The notes: generated by a model from the letters alone, not told the origin. DNA of 64,000 nucleotides from an uncultured Aquimarina sp. (GCF_947492965.1 NZ_CANLOZ010000002.1:1-64000), one strand, 5' to 3'; positions 53,748 through 63,870 are shown, counted from the stretch's first letter. Translations and numbers: made by a program.

Positions 53748-53786
53748 TAAAAACAAATAGCTACCTCAAAAGGTAGCTATTTGTTG
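53748..53786 (-). terminator. Terminator of the conserved 53.8-55.3 kb gene
   Basis: A 15-bp stem AACAAATAGCTACCT / AGGTAGCTATTTGTT (loop CAAA) with a T run on the minus strand. Confidence 0.8.
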
Positions 53787-53824
53787 TTTTCTATGAATAG
53801 AAATTCATTTGATCATCAATATAA

Positions 53825-55255
53825 TTAAACGGTCTCTGTTTCTTTATATCCAAAGAAATTATTCTCCTTAATCATTTCTGGAATAAGTTCTGGTAGTTGT
53901 TCTTCCCAACCAGATTCTCCGTCTTGTATTTTTTGTAAAACTTCTCTGGAGAAAATATCCATAATCGTAGGATCATAGTCTACAATATCTTGCAGTTTAC
54001 CATTATATTTAAAGAACTTGTATAATTCCTTCATTCTTGGATGTACTTTCAGATTTTCACTGGTTGTAAGCTCTCCTGTCTTTGGATTTTTAAGAGGGTA
54101 GAGGTATACTTTCAGATCCTTGAAGAACAATTTTCCAAAAGCTTCCAAAATACCACCACTTAAGTGTCGATAATATTTTTCGTCAAAAATATCTACTAGA
54201 TTGTTTACCCCCATAGATAAAGCCATTCGTTCTTTGGTATAATTGGAGAAATACTCTACAACTTTATAATATTCCTGGAAGTTGGAGATCATTACCGTTT
54301 GTCCTAATGAGCATAACAACCTGGCTCTAGACATAAAATCTTCTTCATCGATTTCTCCTTCTGCTCTTAGGTTAGAAAGTGTAATTTCAAAAATTTCTAT
54401 GGTTTTATTCTTATTTACCTTATTCTCATTAAGAAACATGTTTAATGATTTCTTGTAAATATCCATGTTTACTTTGGTCACTGGTCTAAAACTACCGCGA
54501 AGTGCTAGAATGTTCTTTTTGTATAATACAGCTGCTGGTAAAACGTTATTACCATCAGGACCAAACATTACAGCTTCGGTCATTCCATTTTTAACCAATT
54601 GTAAACTCATCAATCGGTTATCTACTTTCTTAAATCTCGGACCAGAGAAATTAATGGTATCAATTTCGATTTGATCTTTATCTAAATGATCGTATAAATA
54701 TCGAAGTAATTTTTTTGGATTATCATACTTATAGTAGGCTCCGTAAATTAAATTTACTCCTAATATACCAAGTGTCATCTGTTGTAACTTGGCATCATTT
54801 TCATGAAAACGAATATGAAGAATAATCTCATTATAATCTTCATCTGGTTTCGTTTGATATCTGATACCTACCCATCCATGACCTTTATACTTTTTTGCAA
54901 AGTCAATAGTAGCAACAGTATTGGCGTAACTAAAAAATAATTTGTTTGGATGTTTTTCTCTACTGATACGTTGTTCGACTAATTTTACTTCATGCTTCAG
55001 CATTTTCTTTAACCGTGCTTCTGTCACATATCGTTTATCATCTTCGATTCCGTAGATAGCATCACTAAAGTCTTTGTCATAAGCACTCATGGCTTTCGCG
55101 ATAGTACCTGAAGCACCACCAGCTCTAAAGAAATTACGTACAGTTTCTTGTCCGGCACCAATCTCAGCGAAGGTACCATATATATTGGCATTTAAATTAA
55201 TTCGTAAGGCTTTACTTTTAATTGAAGGGACAGACTCAAATTCTTTGTCTCCCAT
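53825..55255 (-). CDS. Conserved Bacteroidota protein of unknown function
   Basis: A 476-aa cytosolic protein without signal or membrane segment. It is recognised as a very conserved Bacteroidota family from its blocks (KALRINLNANIYGTFAEIGA, RNFFRAGGASGTIAKAMSAYDKDFSDAIYG and YRHLSGGILEAFGKLFFKDL), but I know no demonstrated function. Labels such as nicotinate-nucleotide adenylyltransferase or TonB receptor circulate for relatives and are not supported by any motif visible here. Start set at the second ATG (55255; MGDKEFES), as relatives begin near this point; the first ATG (55270) adds five residues. Confidence 0.8.
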   Translation of the reverse strand: MGDKEFESVPSIKSKALRINLNANIYGTFAEIGAGQETVRNFFRAGGASGTIAKAMSAYDKDFSDAIYGIEDDKRYVTEARLKKMLKHEVKLVEQRISREKHPNKLFFSYANTVATIDFAKKYKGHGWVGIRYQTKPDEDYNEIILHIRFHENDAKLQQMTLGILGVNLIYGAYYKYDNPKKLLRYLYDHLDKDQIEIDTINFSGPRFKKVDNRLMSLQLVKNGMTEAVMFGPDGNNVLPAAVLYKKNILALRGSFRPVTKVNMDIYKKSLNMFLNENKVNKNKTIEIFEITLSNLRAEGEIDEEDFMSRARLLCSLGQTVMISNFQEYYKVVEYFSNYTKERMALSMGVNNLVDIFDEKYYRHLSGGILEAFGKLFFKDLKVYLYPLKNPKTGELTTSENLKVHPRMKELYKFFKYNGKLQDIVDYDPTIMDIFSREVLQKIQDGESGWEEQLPELIPEMIKENNFFGYKETETV

Positions 55256-55390
55256 AATCGTAATAGGCATAGCAAAATGGGCTTTTTTTGTTTAACGTAA
55301 AGTTACTAATAGATTAAGGATTATTAAAAAAAAGTGAACGTAATTTTTCGCATTTTATAATTGATATAAATAATAACTGTAGAAATGAAT

Positions 55391-55398
55391 TACTTTTG
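55391..55398 (+). promoter_or_regulatory. -7 box of the MBL hydrolase operon
   Basis: TACTTTTG followed by GC, 45 bases before the ATG at 55444. A TTG lies at 55362-55364, 26 bases upstream, slightly further than the usual -33 spacing. Confidence 0.45.
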
Positions 55399-55443
55399 GC
55401 GCAAAAAAATTATAAGTACATTTGCTTGTACGCATAGTTAAAT

Positions 55444-56205
55444 ATGGAAATTACATTTCTTGGAACCGGAACATCACAAGGAATTCCAATCATAGGAAGC
55501 ACACATCCTGTATGTTTAAGTGAAGATCAAAAAGATAAAAGATTACGAGTATCTGTACTTGTATCTTGGGATAAATATCAGTATGTAATTGATTGTGGTC
55601 CTGATTTTAGACAACAGATGCTAGCCAATAAGGTAACACGAATTGATGGAATTCTTTTTACACACGAACATGCAGACCATACTATGGGAATGGATGATAT
55701 ACGCCCATTCTTTTTTAGACAAGGTGATATTCCAGTATATGCGCATAAACGAGTATTAGAAGCTTTAAGAGAAAGATTTAGTTATATATTTTCTTCAGAA
55801 AATAAATATCCAGGAGCACCCAGTGTTATAGAAAATGAACTAACTAACCAACCATTTTCACTGGGTAACCTGGATGTGATGCCCATTGATCTTATGCATA
55901 ATAGATTGCAAGTTTTTGGATTTAGATTTAAAGATTTTGCTTATCTAACAGATATGAAAACGATCGAGAAAGAAGAAACCGAAAAATTAAAAGGAGTAAA
56001 GGTGTTAGTGGTTAATGCACTTCGAATAGAACCACATCATTCTCATTTTAATTTAGATGAAGCTTTGGCATTTATAGAAGAAGTAAAGCCCGAGAGAGCA
56101 TATCTCACACATATTAGTCATATGTTAGGCTTTCATGAAGAAGTACAAAAACAACTCCCCAAAAATGTATTTTTGGCTTACGATAATTTAAAAATTACCA
56201 TTTAA
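55444..56205 (+). CDS. MBL-fold metallo-hydrolase (PhnP-like)
   Basis: A 253-aa cytosolic metallo-beta-lactamase-fold hydrolase. GTGTSQGIP opens the fold, the metal motif THEHADH is at residues 73-79 (H74, H76, D78, H79), and later ligand histidines lie in NALRIEPHHSHF and LTHISHML. The layout resembles PhnP (phosphodiesterase for cyclic ribose phosphate), but no phn genes are near, so the substrate is open. The next gene begins one base after the stop. Confidence 0.9.
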   Translation: MEITFLGTGTSQGIPIIGSTHPVCLSEDQKDKRLRVSVLVSWDKYQYVIDCGPDFRQQMLANKVTRIDGILFTHEHADHTMGMDDIRPFFFRQGDIPVYAHKRVLEALRERFSYIFSSENKYPGAPSVIENELTNQPFSLGNLDVMPIDLMHNRLQVFGFRFKDFAYLTDMKTIEKEETEKLKGVKVLVVNALRIEPHHSHFNLDEALAFIEEVKPERAYLTHISHMLGFHEEVQKQLPKNVFLAYDNLKITI

Positions 56206-56206
56206 T

Positions 56207-56728
56207 ATGCGAAGTAGAATATTTCTATACCTATTTATTTTTTCTGTCTTGTTCGTTTTATTTCAGTTCATGAATGCGAAAAAAGCCAAAGAATCTTACG
56301 ATGGTAAGATTGAGAATCTAATGGCTACAATAGCAGAAAAGGATAAAGAAATTGGAACTAAAAATCTAGAAAGAGATTCGTTGATAGATCGTGTTTTAGA
56401 ACTTACTTATTTTTCTTTGGAAAGTGATGAAGAAGCAATCAATTATTTCGAAGAACAAGGTTATGATGCAGAAAAACTGGAATTAACGATTAGTGACCAA
56501 ATTATAGCTCAAAACAAAGCTGGAGCGGATAATCCAATAGTTCCTTATGCAGGAATGGAAGGAAACATGGCAATTAATAAGGTGCGATTGCTAAATCATA
56601 AATGGATTATCGCAGATTTTACCGATGGAGTGTATTGGGGGCAATTATTTATTATTTACGATGTACGTAAGGATGGAGTAGTGGATTTTGAAGTAGCACA
56701 ATCCTTTTTATATCCTAGAAGCCAATAA
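56207..56728 (+). CDS. Membrane-anchored protein with coiled coil
   Basis: A 173-aa protein with one N-terminal membrane helix (FLYLFIFSVLFVLFQFMN, about 4-21), then a short coiled coil (KKAKESYDGKIENLMATIAEKDKEIGTK) and a soluble domain ending IIYDVRKDGVVDFEVAQSFLYP. Conserved in flavobacteria next to the MBL gene, as I recall. One-base spacing indicates an operon with the hydrolase. Function unknown. Confidence 0.75.
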   Translation: MRSRIFLYLFIFSVLFVLFQFMNAKKAKESYDGKIENLMATIAEKDKEIGTKNLERDSLIDRVLELTYFSLESDEEAINYFEEQGYDAEKLELTISDQIIAQNKAGADNPIVPYAGMEGNMAINKVRLLNHKWIIADFTDGVYWGQLFIIYDVRKDGVVDFEVAQSFLYPRSQ

Positions 56729-56763
56729 GAAACAAAAAGAAACAAAAAGAAAATTACAAATAG

Positions 56764-56797
56764 AAAAAGACCTGTTCATAATAAACAGGTCTTTTTT
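56764..56797. terminator. Bidirectional terminator
   Basis: AAAAAGACCTGTT / AACAGGTCTTTTT stem between the MBL operon and the convergent phytase-GDPD gene. The stem core is like that at 43978-44006. Confidence 0.8.
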
Positions 56798-56827
56798 GGT
56801 TTTAGCAAGTTGGTTAATATATTAGAT

Positions 56828-59695
56828 TTATTTTTTTACAAGTTTTTTCTTAATGAATTCACCATCCACTTCTATAATGGCAAAGTAAATTCCTGTAGCT
56901 ATTGTAGCACCTCCGTCGGATAATGCATCCCAGGTATATTCAAAACCATTCTCATTAATATTAGGAGTATTATCTACTCTTTTTACAAGATTTCCTGCTA
57001 CATCATAAATATCAATCGCTACAGATTTGATGTCATTTTTTGCATACTCAAAAGTTACCTTATTTGTAAATGTATTTGGGTATGCTTTAAAATCATCATT
57101 TTGAAGTCTTGAGGTGGTGTTTTCTTTCGTATACCACGGCATTCCTAATCGTTGATCTAACCATAATAGGATAAACTCATTATCATCTGGTAATCCTTCG
57201 CCCACATGTCTTCCTACACTAAATGGATAGTTGTTGTCATTTAATACTCCAATAAGGAAGGGGTTAAATACTACTACACTCTCTATAGTAACAAATGGGA
57301 AAGCAAAATCTCTTCCAATTCCTACATCACCGGGTAATCCTGGTTCGGAAATTCTTCTAGGGTCTCTTATTTTTAATAGATCAACGTTTAATCTCTTTTG
57401 TACTAAAGTAGAATCTTGATCTAATTCGATTTCATAAATGGCTTTAAAACCTTCTAAATCTCCTTGAGAACCATCTCTTTCAATGATTAACCCTCTTGTT
57501 CCACTAAACATTATGAAATCACCAATAGCAGTTGCTCTTTCGTTCAGCGGATATTCATATTTGTTATTTGTGTATGATTTACTTGCAAGATCAAATTCGT
57601 GAATCAATAAGTTATTAGATTCACTACCTTCTAATGGTTTTTCTAATAATGGTAGTAATTTTGTATTGTCAGTGGTTAAAGCCATTCCTTCAAAACCACC
57701 ACTTTGTTTTACATTAAAAGGTGTATCTAATTTTGTTACTCTATATGGCCAGTACATTCCTGCTAACCATGGAGTGTTTTCACCATTTTGATCCTGAAGA
57801 TTTGTTCCATCACCAGCATCTCCTACTTTTGGAAAATCACCAAATAAACAAACTGTTCTAATAGAAGGATATTGCTTTTGGGAGATCAGTAAAGTTCTAA
57901 AGTCAAAACTTTGAATATCTGCACGATCCTCTAAATTATTGGCTACTATAATATCTGCGATCGCTTGTGTAAATGTTTCCGGATCTACAGTTCTTTCTGC
58001 GAATACATCTCCACGATCATCTACATCAGTTCTTGGGTTTATTTTAGTTTCTATGTTGAAACGAACTTTAGACGCGTTTTTCCATCGTCTAGTAGCATCT
58101 GGTGTTGATGCTCCGGCACCATTTTTATAATACTCCACATAAAACTCAACAAAATCAAATAGTTGTTGCAAAGAAGGCATGATATAAGGATCGATAAATC
58201 CTCTTTCATTAGCAAAAGCTACAGATACAGGAGATAAGGCTAGATCATTTGTTTGTACAGGTCTACCAGCTAATATTTTGTCTGCAATAAAAGTATTTTG
58301 AATTTCAGCTAGCGTAAGATCTTTTACTAATACTTCATCCTCAAATTCATAAGGAGTTCCATCTGCTTTTCTTGTTTTTGCAGCTTCGATATGTGGATCA
58401 TGATCCAAAACAGGAACTCTATCTAAGGTAATTCCGCAATCCGTTTCTAAAGTAGGCATTAAGTAATCTAATGCAGCTTCCATAGAAGGTAAAGTGTTTT
58501 CAGGGCGTAAGTTTCTAGCTCCACGATGTCCTTGAGCATCAAAAAGATTTACATCGATCAGTCCTTCTTCATCTAAATAGTCAGAACTTCCGTCTTGGTT
58601 TTTATCAAAATTTTGAACTGCTTCTAATAATAAGTCAGGACGATCCGAAATAATACCTTGCAGATCTAGATCTAATAGTCGATTCATGTTCTCAGAATCA
58701 TTAACAGTATATACAACAACAGGGTGTCCAGCTCTGTTTAAAGAAGAAACATTAAATAATTCGCTAGAAGCCTCTGATAATCCATTTGGAGGAGTAGTTC
58801 TACTTCCTACCAATGTATTCGTATCATTATCATCTAACATTACAAACCAAGGAGACATTACTGGTGCTTTACTACCATTAGCTTGTGCATGTGAACGCAT
58901 TGCATTCATAATTCTAATAGCACTAGCTTCTTCGCTAAAAGGATTTTGTGGAGCTCTTAATTCTTTGCCAGGATTGTCTAAATCAGGTAGCGCATAAGGT
59001 GCATCTAATAAGACACCATTCTTATCAAAATGCAGTAAGAATGGACCAAACTCATCACCAATCCAGTAGTCGCCATTAGCTGTTCTCTGAATAGATTCGA
59101 TATCAAAATCAGCACCTGTAAGTATTCTTTCATCACTAAAGTGGTTGGTAATAGCAAAAGGAATCAATCCATTAGGATCTCTTAATTCGATAAAATCAAG
59201 CACTTGGATATCTCCTTCACCTCTTCCAAAGAACGTTTCAAATCTAGGTCTAATTTTGTATAATCGTAAGTTATAGTCTGCAGAGTTTTCAATGCTACCA
59301 AAACCATTATCAGACATCGCAGTGAATGTTCCGTCGAAGTTATTTAGTACAGCAGAGAAACCCTGAATCGGTTGTTTACCTGTAAATGGAAGTTCTTGTT
59401 GGTTGATTGGACCATTTCCAATAAATAAACCAGAAGTTGGTCCTTCAGAAAAGCTAGACGCGTCTAATACTGCTCGCGAGAATAATAGATCTCCAAAATT
59501 TCTGAAGGATCTACCTTGACCTTTGGCGTAAACTTCTTTACCGTAATGATTATCTTTTGGAAGATCAAAGGATGGTTTGGTTTCGTCTTTTTGTTTTTGA
59601 GCAAAAGTTGAAAAAGAGAAAAGTAAGCCTAAACAAGCTGAAACACATAGTGTTTTCTTGAATCTACTTACCATAGAGTAAGAATGATTTTTCAT
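56828..59695 (-). CDS. T9SS-exported fusion: phytase-like esterase with inserted, permuted-looking GDPD
   Basis: A 955-aa exported protein with signal peptide (to about STFAQ, 32) and a T9SS sorting tail from about 870 (FKAYPNTFTNKVTFEY...KKKLVKK). An esterase-like phytase propeller begins at about 110 (GFSAVLNNFDGTFTAMSDNGFG, SIQRTANGDYWIGDEFGPFLLHF) and resumes at about 665 (GGFEGMALTTDNTKLLPLLEKPL, up to about 840). Between them lies a glycerophosphodiester phosphodiesterase (GDPD) region. Its start motif GHRGARNLRPENT is at 389-401, but the usual end block HPVVVYTVND..IISDRPDLL is found before it, at 324-355. It probably releases phosphate or glycerol-phosphate from external substrates. 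Confidence 0.75.
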   Translation of the reverse strand: MKNHSYSMVSRFKKTLCVSACLGLLFSFSTFAQKQKDETKPSFDLPKDNHYGKEVYAKGQGRSFRNFGDLLFSRAVLDASSFSEGPTSGLFIGNGPINQQELPFTGKQPIQGFSAVLNNFDGTFTAMSDNGFGSIENSADYNLRLYKIRPRFETFFGRGEGDIQVLDFIELRDPNGLIPFAITNHFSDERILTGADFDIESIQRTANGDYWIGDEFGPFLLHFDKNGVLLDAPYALPDLDNPGKELRAPQNPFSEEASAIRIMNAMRSHAQANGSKAPVMSPWFVMLDDNDTNTLVGSRTTPPNGLSEASSELFNVSSLNRAGHPVVVYTVNDSENMNRLLDLDLQGIISDRPDLLLEAVQNFDKNQDGSSDYLDEEGLIDVNLFDAQGHRGARNLRPENTLPSMEAALDYLMPTLETDCGITLDRVPVLDHDPHIEAAKTRKADGTPYEFEDEVLVKDLTLAEIQNTFIADKILAGRPVQTNDLALSPVSVAFANERGFIDPYIMPSLQQLFDFVEFYVEYYKNGAGASTPDATRRWKNASKVRFNIETKINPRTDVDDRGDVFAERTVDPETFTQAIADIIVANNLEDRADIQSFDFRTLLISQKQYPSIRTVCLFGDFPKVGDAGDGTNLQDQNGENTPWLAGMYWPYRVTKLDTPFNVKQSGGFEGMALTTDNTKLLPLLEKPLEGSESNNLLIHEFDLASKSYTNNKYEYPLNERATAIGDFIMFSGTRGLIIERDGSQGDLEGFKAIYEIELDQDSTLVQKRLNVDLLKIRDPRRISEPGLPGDVGIGRDFAFPFVTIESVVVFNPFLIGVLNDNNYPFSVGRHVGEGLPDDNEFILLWLDQRLGMPWYTKENTTSRLQNDDFKAYPNTFTNKVTFEYAKNDIKSVAIDIYDVAGNLVKRVDNTPNINENGFEYTWDALSDGGATIATGIYFAIIEVDGEFIKKKLVKK

Positions 59696-60024
59696 GTGTG
59701 ATACGATTAAGATTAAATTGGTTATTAATACCCTAAAAGTATAGTTTCGGTATTACCAAAATGTTTAGTGTATCTCAAGAAATGTTTAGCTTAAGGTTAG
59801 GTGTTTTATATTACTGTATAAGTGTATGAATACGCTTACTTTTAAGGAACAGCTTGTCTATTGGTATAACGAAAACGTTGTAGTAATCTGTTGTGATTTT
59901 TGTTGCGTTTTTTGAATTTCGATGAAAATTTAATAATTCGATCAGAGCGATTGTTGTTATATCCCTATTGTAAAGGGATTCTGCTATATTTGACTCTTAT
60001 CTATTGTCGAAAACTCTATACCAA
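59696..60024. other. 329-base divergent gap
   Basis: Holds an inverted repeat TAATACC / GGTATTA (59726-59732, 59749-59755) near the minus-strand gene, and, for GH31, a palindrome ATCCCT / AGGGAT (59961-59979) just before the -7 box TATATTTG at 59985-59992. No gene is seen. Confidence 0.5.
59985..59992 (+). promoter_or_regulatory. -7 box of the GH31 gene
   Basis: TATATTTG, 32 bases before the ATG at 60025, with an ATCCCT / AGGGAT hairpin directly upstream. Confidence 0.5.
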
Positions 60025-62430
60025 ATGAATTCAAGATTTTTTTCTATTTTGCTCTTAGGAGTGTTTACCTTTTTATCGCTTTCTTGTAAACATAATTCTA
60101 GTGATGCCATCGCTAATTATAGTACTTATAAAAAAGATGGTTTTATAGAAATTCCTAGAGATAATGGAAAATATATTATCAAATTATATTCGAATAAAAT
60201 TGCAGAGACTTCTTTTATACCTAATGGTGAAACTTATAATGATTCATCTCATGCAGTAATTTTGAAAAATGGAATAGAAGCCAATCTTACTGAAACCGAT
60301 GGATTAATTACTTATGGAGTTGCAAATGGAATTAGTGTAAATATCTCAAAAGAACCTTTTCATATATCTTATTTGTACAATGACAAAGAGCTTATTTCTG
60401 AAAAAGATGGGTACGTAAAAACAGATACTACAGAGATCTTAAATTTTAATTTAGATAAAGAAGAAGTGATTTACGGAGCTGGATCTCGAGTAGTTGGGAT
60501 GAATAGAAGAGGAAATCGATTACAACTGTATAATCGAGCGCATTATGGTTATGAGACACGTTCTGAATTGATGAATTATACCATGCCACTTGTTTTATCA
60601 TCAAAAAAATATGCTGTTCATTTTGATAATGCACCGATTGGATTTCTTGATATCGACAGTAAGAAAGATAATACGTTAAGTTATGAAACGATAAATGGGA
60701 GAAAAACATATCAAGTAGTTGCAGGAGATGATTGGAAAGATCTAATGGATCAATATACAGACTTAACAGGAAAACAACCGCTACCACCCAGATGGGCTTT
60801 TGGGAATTTTGCCAGTCGTTTTGGATACCATTCCGAAAATGAAACAAAAGAAACAATTGCTAAGTTTAAAAAGGATTCTATTCCTGTGGATGCAGTTATT
60901 TTGGATATCTATTGGTTTGGTAAAGATATTAAAGGTCATATGGGAAATCTTGAGTTTTTAAAAGATTCATTTCCTAATCCAAAACAAATGATTAATGATT
61001 TCAAAGATCAAGGAGTCAAAACGATATTAATTACAGAGCCATTTATATTATCAACTTCTAAAAAGTGGGAAGAAGCAGTAGCTGAAAAAGTGTTGGGTAA
61101 AGATTCTATTGGAAATCCTTTCGTCTATGATTTTTACTTTGGAAATACTGGAATTGTAGATATTTATGATCAGAAGGGAAAAGATTGGTTTTGGAATATT
61201 TATAAAACCTATACCAAAGACTATAATATTGCTGGTTGGTGGGGAGATTTAGGTGAGCCCGAAGTACATCCATCTGCTTTATTACATGCTACAGGATCTG
61301 CAGATGAAGTGCATAATATATATGGTCATGATTGGGCAAGATTGGTTCAGGAAGGATATCAAAAGGATTTTCCTAATCAACGTCCTTTTATCCTAATGCG
61401 TGCTGGGTATTCTGGCTCTCAGAGATTTGGAATGATCCCTTGGTCTGGAGATGTCAGTAGAAGTTGGGGAGGTTTGCAACCGCAAACAGAGATTGCATTA
61501 TCCATGGCTATTCAGGGATTAGGATATATGCATTCTGATTTAGGAGGATTTGCTGGAGGCGAAAAATTTGATCCCGAACTATATACACGTTGGTTGCAGT
61601 ACGGAGTTTTTCAGCCAATTTACAGACCACATGCCCAAGAACATATTGCTCCGGAGCCTGTTTTTCATGATACAAAAACGAAAGATTTAGCTAAGCAAAG
61701 TATCGAACTCAGATATCAAATGCTTCCTTATAATTATACATTAGCATTTGAAAACAACCAAAAAGGAATGCCATTAATGAGACCTCTATTTTTTGAGGAT
61801 ATGGATACTAAAGAATTACAAATAGTTTCTAATACATATTTATGGGGAGATAATTTTTTAGTATCTCCAGTTGTTAAACCTGGAGTAGCTTCTAAAGATG
61901 TATATTTTCCTAAAACAGCAAACTGGTTTGATTTTTATACAGGAAAAAAATATGAAGGAGGAAGATATATTACAGTAGAGACTGAAGAAAACCACATACC
62001 AGTTTTTGTAAGAGGAGGAGCATTTATACCCATGGTTGCTACCGTACAAAACACAGAATCGTATAATACAAAAGAGTTGACTTTACATTATTACTACGAT
62101 GCGACTGTTAAAAAGAGCAGTGATATTTTATATGATGATGATGGAAGTACACCGAATGCCTATGAAAAAGGTAAATATGAGCTTTTAAGGTTTAAAAGTT
62201 CTACTACCGATACTACACTTTTAATGAACTTTACTGCAGAAACAGGAGCTAATTTTGAAAAAACTAAAAGAAGCATCTCTTTAGTGATTCATAACATCTC
62301 AAAAGCTCCAGAATCTATTCTTATTGGCGATCAAGCCACAGAATTTGATTGGAATGAAGAAAAGGGTCTAATAACTATAGAATTTGAATGGAATTCAAAT
62401 CTTGATCAAAATTTAAAAATACAATTTTAG
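60025..62430 (+). CDS. GH31 family alpha-glucosidase-type lipoprotein
   Basis: An 801-aa retaining glycoside hydrolase with a lipoprotein signal (MNSRFFSILLLGVFTFLSLSC, Cys21). The catalytic nucleophile is in GWWGDLGEP (D408) and the acid/base in WSGDVSRSW (D476). DAVILDIYWFGKD and LGYMHSDLGGFAG are GH31 blocks, and a late beta-domain carries YYDATVKKSSDILYDDDGS. It probably acts on alpha-glucosides at the cell surface; the exact specificity is open. The ATG at 60025 opens the lipoprotein signal; an in-frame TTG at 60004 is less likely. No SusCD pair is near. Confidence 0.92.
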   Translation: MNSRFFSILLLGVFTFLSLSCKHNSSDAIANYSTYKKDGFIEIPRDNGKYIIKLYSNKIAETSFIPNGETYNDSSHAVILKNGIEANLTETDGLITYGVANGISVNISKEPFHISYLYNDKELISEKDGYVKTDTTEILNFNLDKEEVIYGAGSRVVGMNRRGNRLQLYNRAHYGYETRSELMNYTMPLVLSSKKYAVHFDNAPIGFLDIDSKKDNTLSYETINGRKTYQVVAGDDWKDLMDQYTDLTGKQPLPPRWAFGNFASRFGYHSENETKETIAKFKKDSIPVDAVILDIYWFGKDIKGHMGNLEFLKDSFPNPKQMINDFKDQGVKTILITEPFILSTSKKWEEAVAEKVLGKDSIGNPFVYDFYFGNTGIVDIYDQKGKDWFWNIYKTYTKDYNIAGWWGDLGEPEVHPSALLHATGSADEVHNIYGHDWARLVQEGYQKDFPNQRPFILMRAGYSGSQRFGMIPWSGDVSRSWGGLQPQTEIALSMAIQGLGYMHSDLGGFAGGEKFDPELYTRWLQYGVFQPIYRPHAQEHIAPEPVFHDTKTKDLAKQSIELRYQMLPYNYTLAFENNQKGMPLMRPLFFEDMDTKELQIVSNTYLWGDNFLVSPVVKPGVASKDVYFPKTANWFDFYTGKKYEGGRYITVETEENHIPVFVRGGAFIPMVATVQNTESYNTKELTLHYYYDATVKKSSDILYDDDGSTPNAYEKGKYELLRFKSSTTDTTLLMNFTAETGANFEKTKRSISLVIHNISKAPESILIGDQATEFDWNEEKGLITIEFEWNSNLDQNLKIQF

Positions 62431-62477
62431 TTAGTTTATATTCTTTATATTCAACTCTGTTCTATAAAAATAGGTAG

Positions 62478-62867
62478 ATGGGGAAATATAAAGATGCCGA
62501 ATGGTATATAAAAAACAGCAAAGAGCTTACACAAAAGTATGGTGATATTCCACCACCATGGATATATGCACCTAATATTCATCCGTATAGTATTGGATGG
62601 AGAATGGGTGGAGGAGAAACACATATGATAATTTTAGATGAATGGTTGGATGAACAAGATTTATCTTTTGATGAACGTGTAACTTATCTAAAAAAATATC
62701 CAGTTCCTGCGAGATGGTACTCATGGATCATACATTTTTTATGGGAAGTTGATTCCTATAAATTCGAAATACCTGATTATATTCCATATTTTGAAAAACT
62801 TGAAGAACTAGGTTTTAAGAATACAAAAGATTTTCACAAGGATTTTAGTAGAGAAGATTTAGACTAA
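62478..62867 (+). CDS. Conserved small cytosolic protein of unknown function
   Basis: A 129-aa Trp/Tyr/Pro-rich protein with no signal peptide. The blocks PPPWIYAPNIHPYSIGWRMGGGETHM and YPVPARWYSWIIHFLWEVD are striking and suggest a compact enzyme-like or binding fold, but I do not know the family. It ends 19 bases before the AraC gene, so the two likely share a transcript with each other. Confidence 0.7.
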   Translation: MGKYKDAEWYIKNSKELTQKYGDIPPPWIYAPNIHPYSIGWRMGGGETHMIILDEWLDEQDLSFDERVTYLKKYPVPARWYSWIIHFLWEVDSYKFEIPDYIPYFEKLEELGFKNTKDFHKDFSREDLD

Positions 62868-62886
62868 AAAGTGGACAATAAATACT

Positions 62887-63813
62887 ATGGAATTTGATTC
62901 AGAACAGTTTCTAAAGAAAGAATATATTCAGAGAATTAATTTGGCGCTCGAGTATATTGATCATAATCTTGATAAAGAGTTGTCATTAGATATTATTTCA
63001 AATGTAGCTTCATATTCGTCATTTCATTTTCATCGTATTTTTAAAGCGATCATAGGTGAAACCTTAAACTCCTACATCGGTAGAAGACGTTTAGAAAAAA
63101 TAGCTTCTATCTTAATGCATAAAGAAACAGTAAGTATAACCGAAGTAGCTTTTCAGTTTGGTTTTAGTGGTAATTCTTCACTAACTAAAGCGTTCAAAAA
63201 GTTTTATGGAGTAAGTCCAAGTGAGTTTAGAAAACGGCTTCCCAATAAGTTTAGCAAGATTGGCAAAGTGAAAAGCAAGAATGGAAAAGAAGAGCTGTTG
63301 TTTGAGCAATACATTTGCAACATAACTAATCACTTAAAATGGATTGAGATGAATACAAAAATTGAGATTAAAGAATTACCAGATTTACATTTTGCTAGCA
63401 TTACACATATTGGAGTAGAAGGTATCGAAAATACTTTTGAAAGACTCTTTAAATGGGGAAGATCTAATGGCATTATGAATGAGAAAGACTCTAAAGTTGC
63501 GAGGGTATTTCACGATAGTTTCAAGGTTACATCACCAGATAAAGTGCGAATGAGTATTTCTCTATTATTGGATCGTAAAATTAAGTCTGAAGGAGAAATA
63601 CAACCACTTACTATTGTTGGAGGAAGAAGTATTGTAGCGAGTATGGAAATTAAGCCAAGTGATTTTGAGAAATCTTGGAGTAGTTTATTTGTTTGGATGA
63701 ATGATCAAGGGTATACAAAATCAGAGAAAACTCCTTTCGAAATATATCATAATGATTTTAGAGAACATCCAGAAGGAAAGTTTTTGGTAGATTTTTATAT
63801 TCCGATATTATAG
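62887..63813 (+). CDS. AraC family regulator with GyrI-like effector domain
   Basis: A 308-aa regulator. The N-terminal HTH_AraC domain (about 10-115; SYSSFHFHRIFKAIIGETLNSYIGRRRLE, VAFQFGFSGNSSLTKAFKKFYGVSPSEFRKR) is followed by a GyrI-like effector domain (about 155-308; IKELPDLHFASITHIG...FLVDFYIPIL). This order is typical of Rob/GyrI-type regulators that sense small hydrophobic or cationic compounds. Targets are not visible in the window. Confidence 0.92.
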   Translation: MEFDSEQFLKKEYIQRINLALEYIDHNLDKELSLDIISNVASYSSFHFHRIFKAIIGETLNSYIGRRRLEKIASILMHKETVSITEVAFQFGFSGNSSLTKAFKKFYGVSPSEFRKRLPNKFSKIGKVKSKNGKEELLFEQYICNITNHLKWIEMNTKIEIKELPDLHFASITHIGVEGIENTFERLFKWGRSNGIMNEKDSKVARVFHDSFKVTSPDKVRMSISLLLDRKIKSEGEIQPLTIVGGRSIVASMEIKPSDFEKSWSSLFVWMNDQGYTKSEKTPFEIYHNDFREHPEGKFLVDFYIPIL

Positions 63814-63870
63814 TCTAATTATTAAACAATATTGTTTTATTCGATGTTGTTTTTAGTACTACTAAAGGAT

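Noticed and set aside
56729..56750. Two tandem copies of AGAAACAAAA after the 56207 gene
   Set aside because: Too short to be a meaningful repeat; probably slippage in AT-rich DNA.
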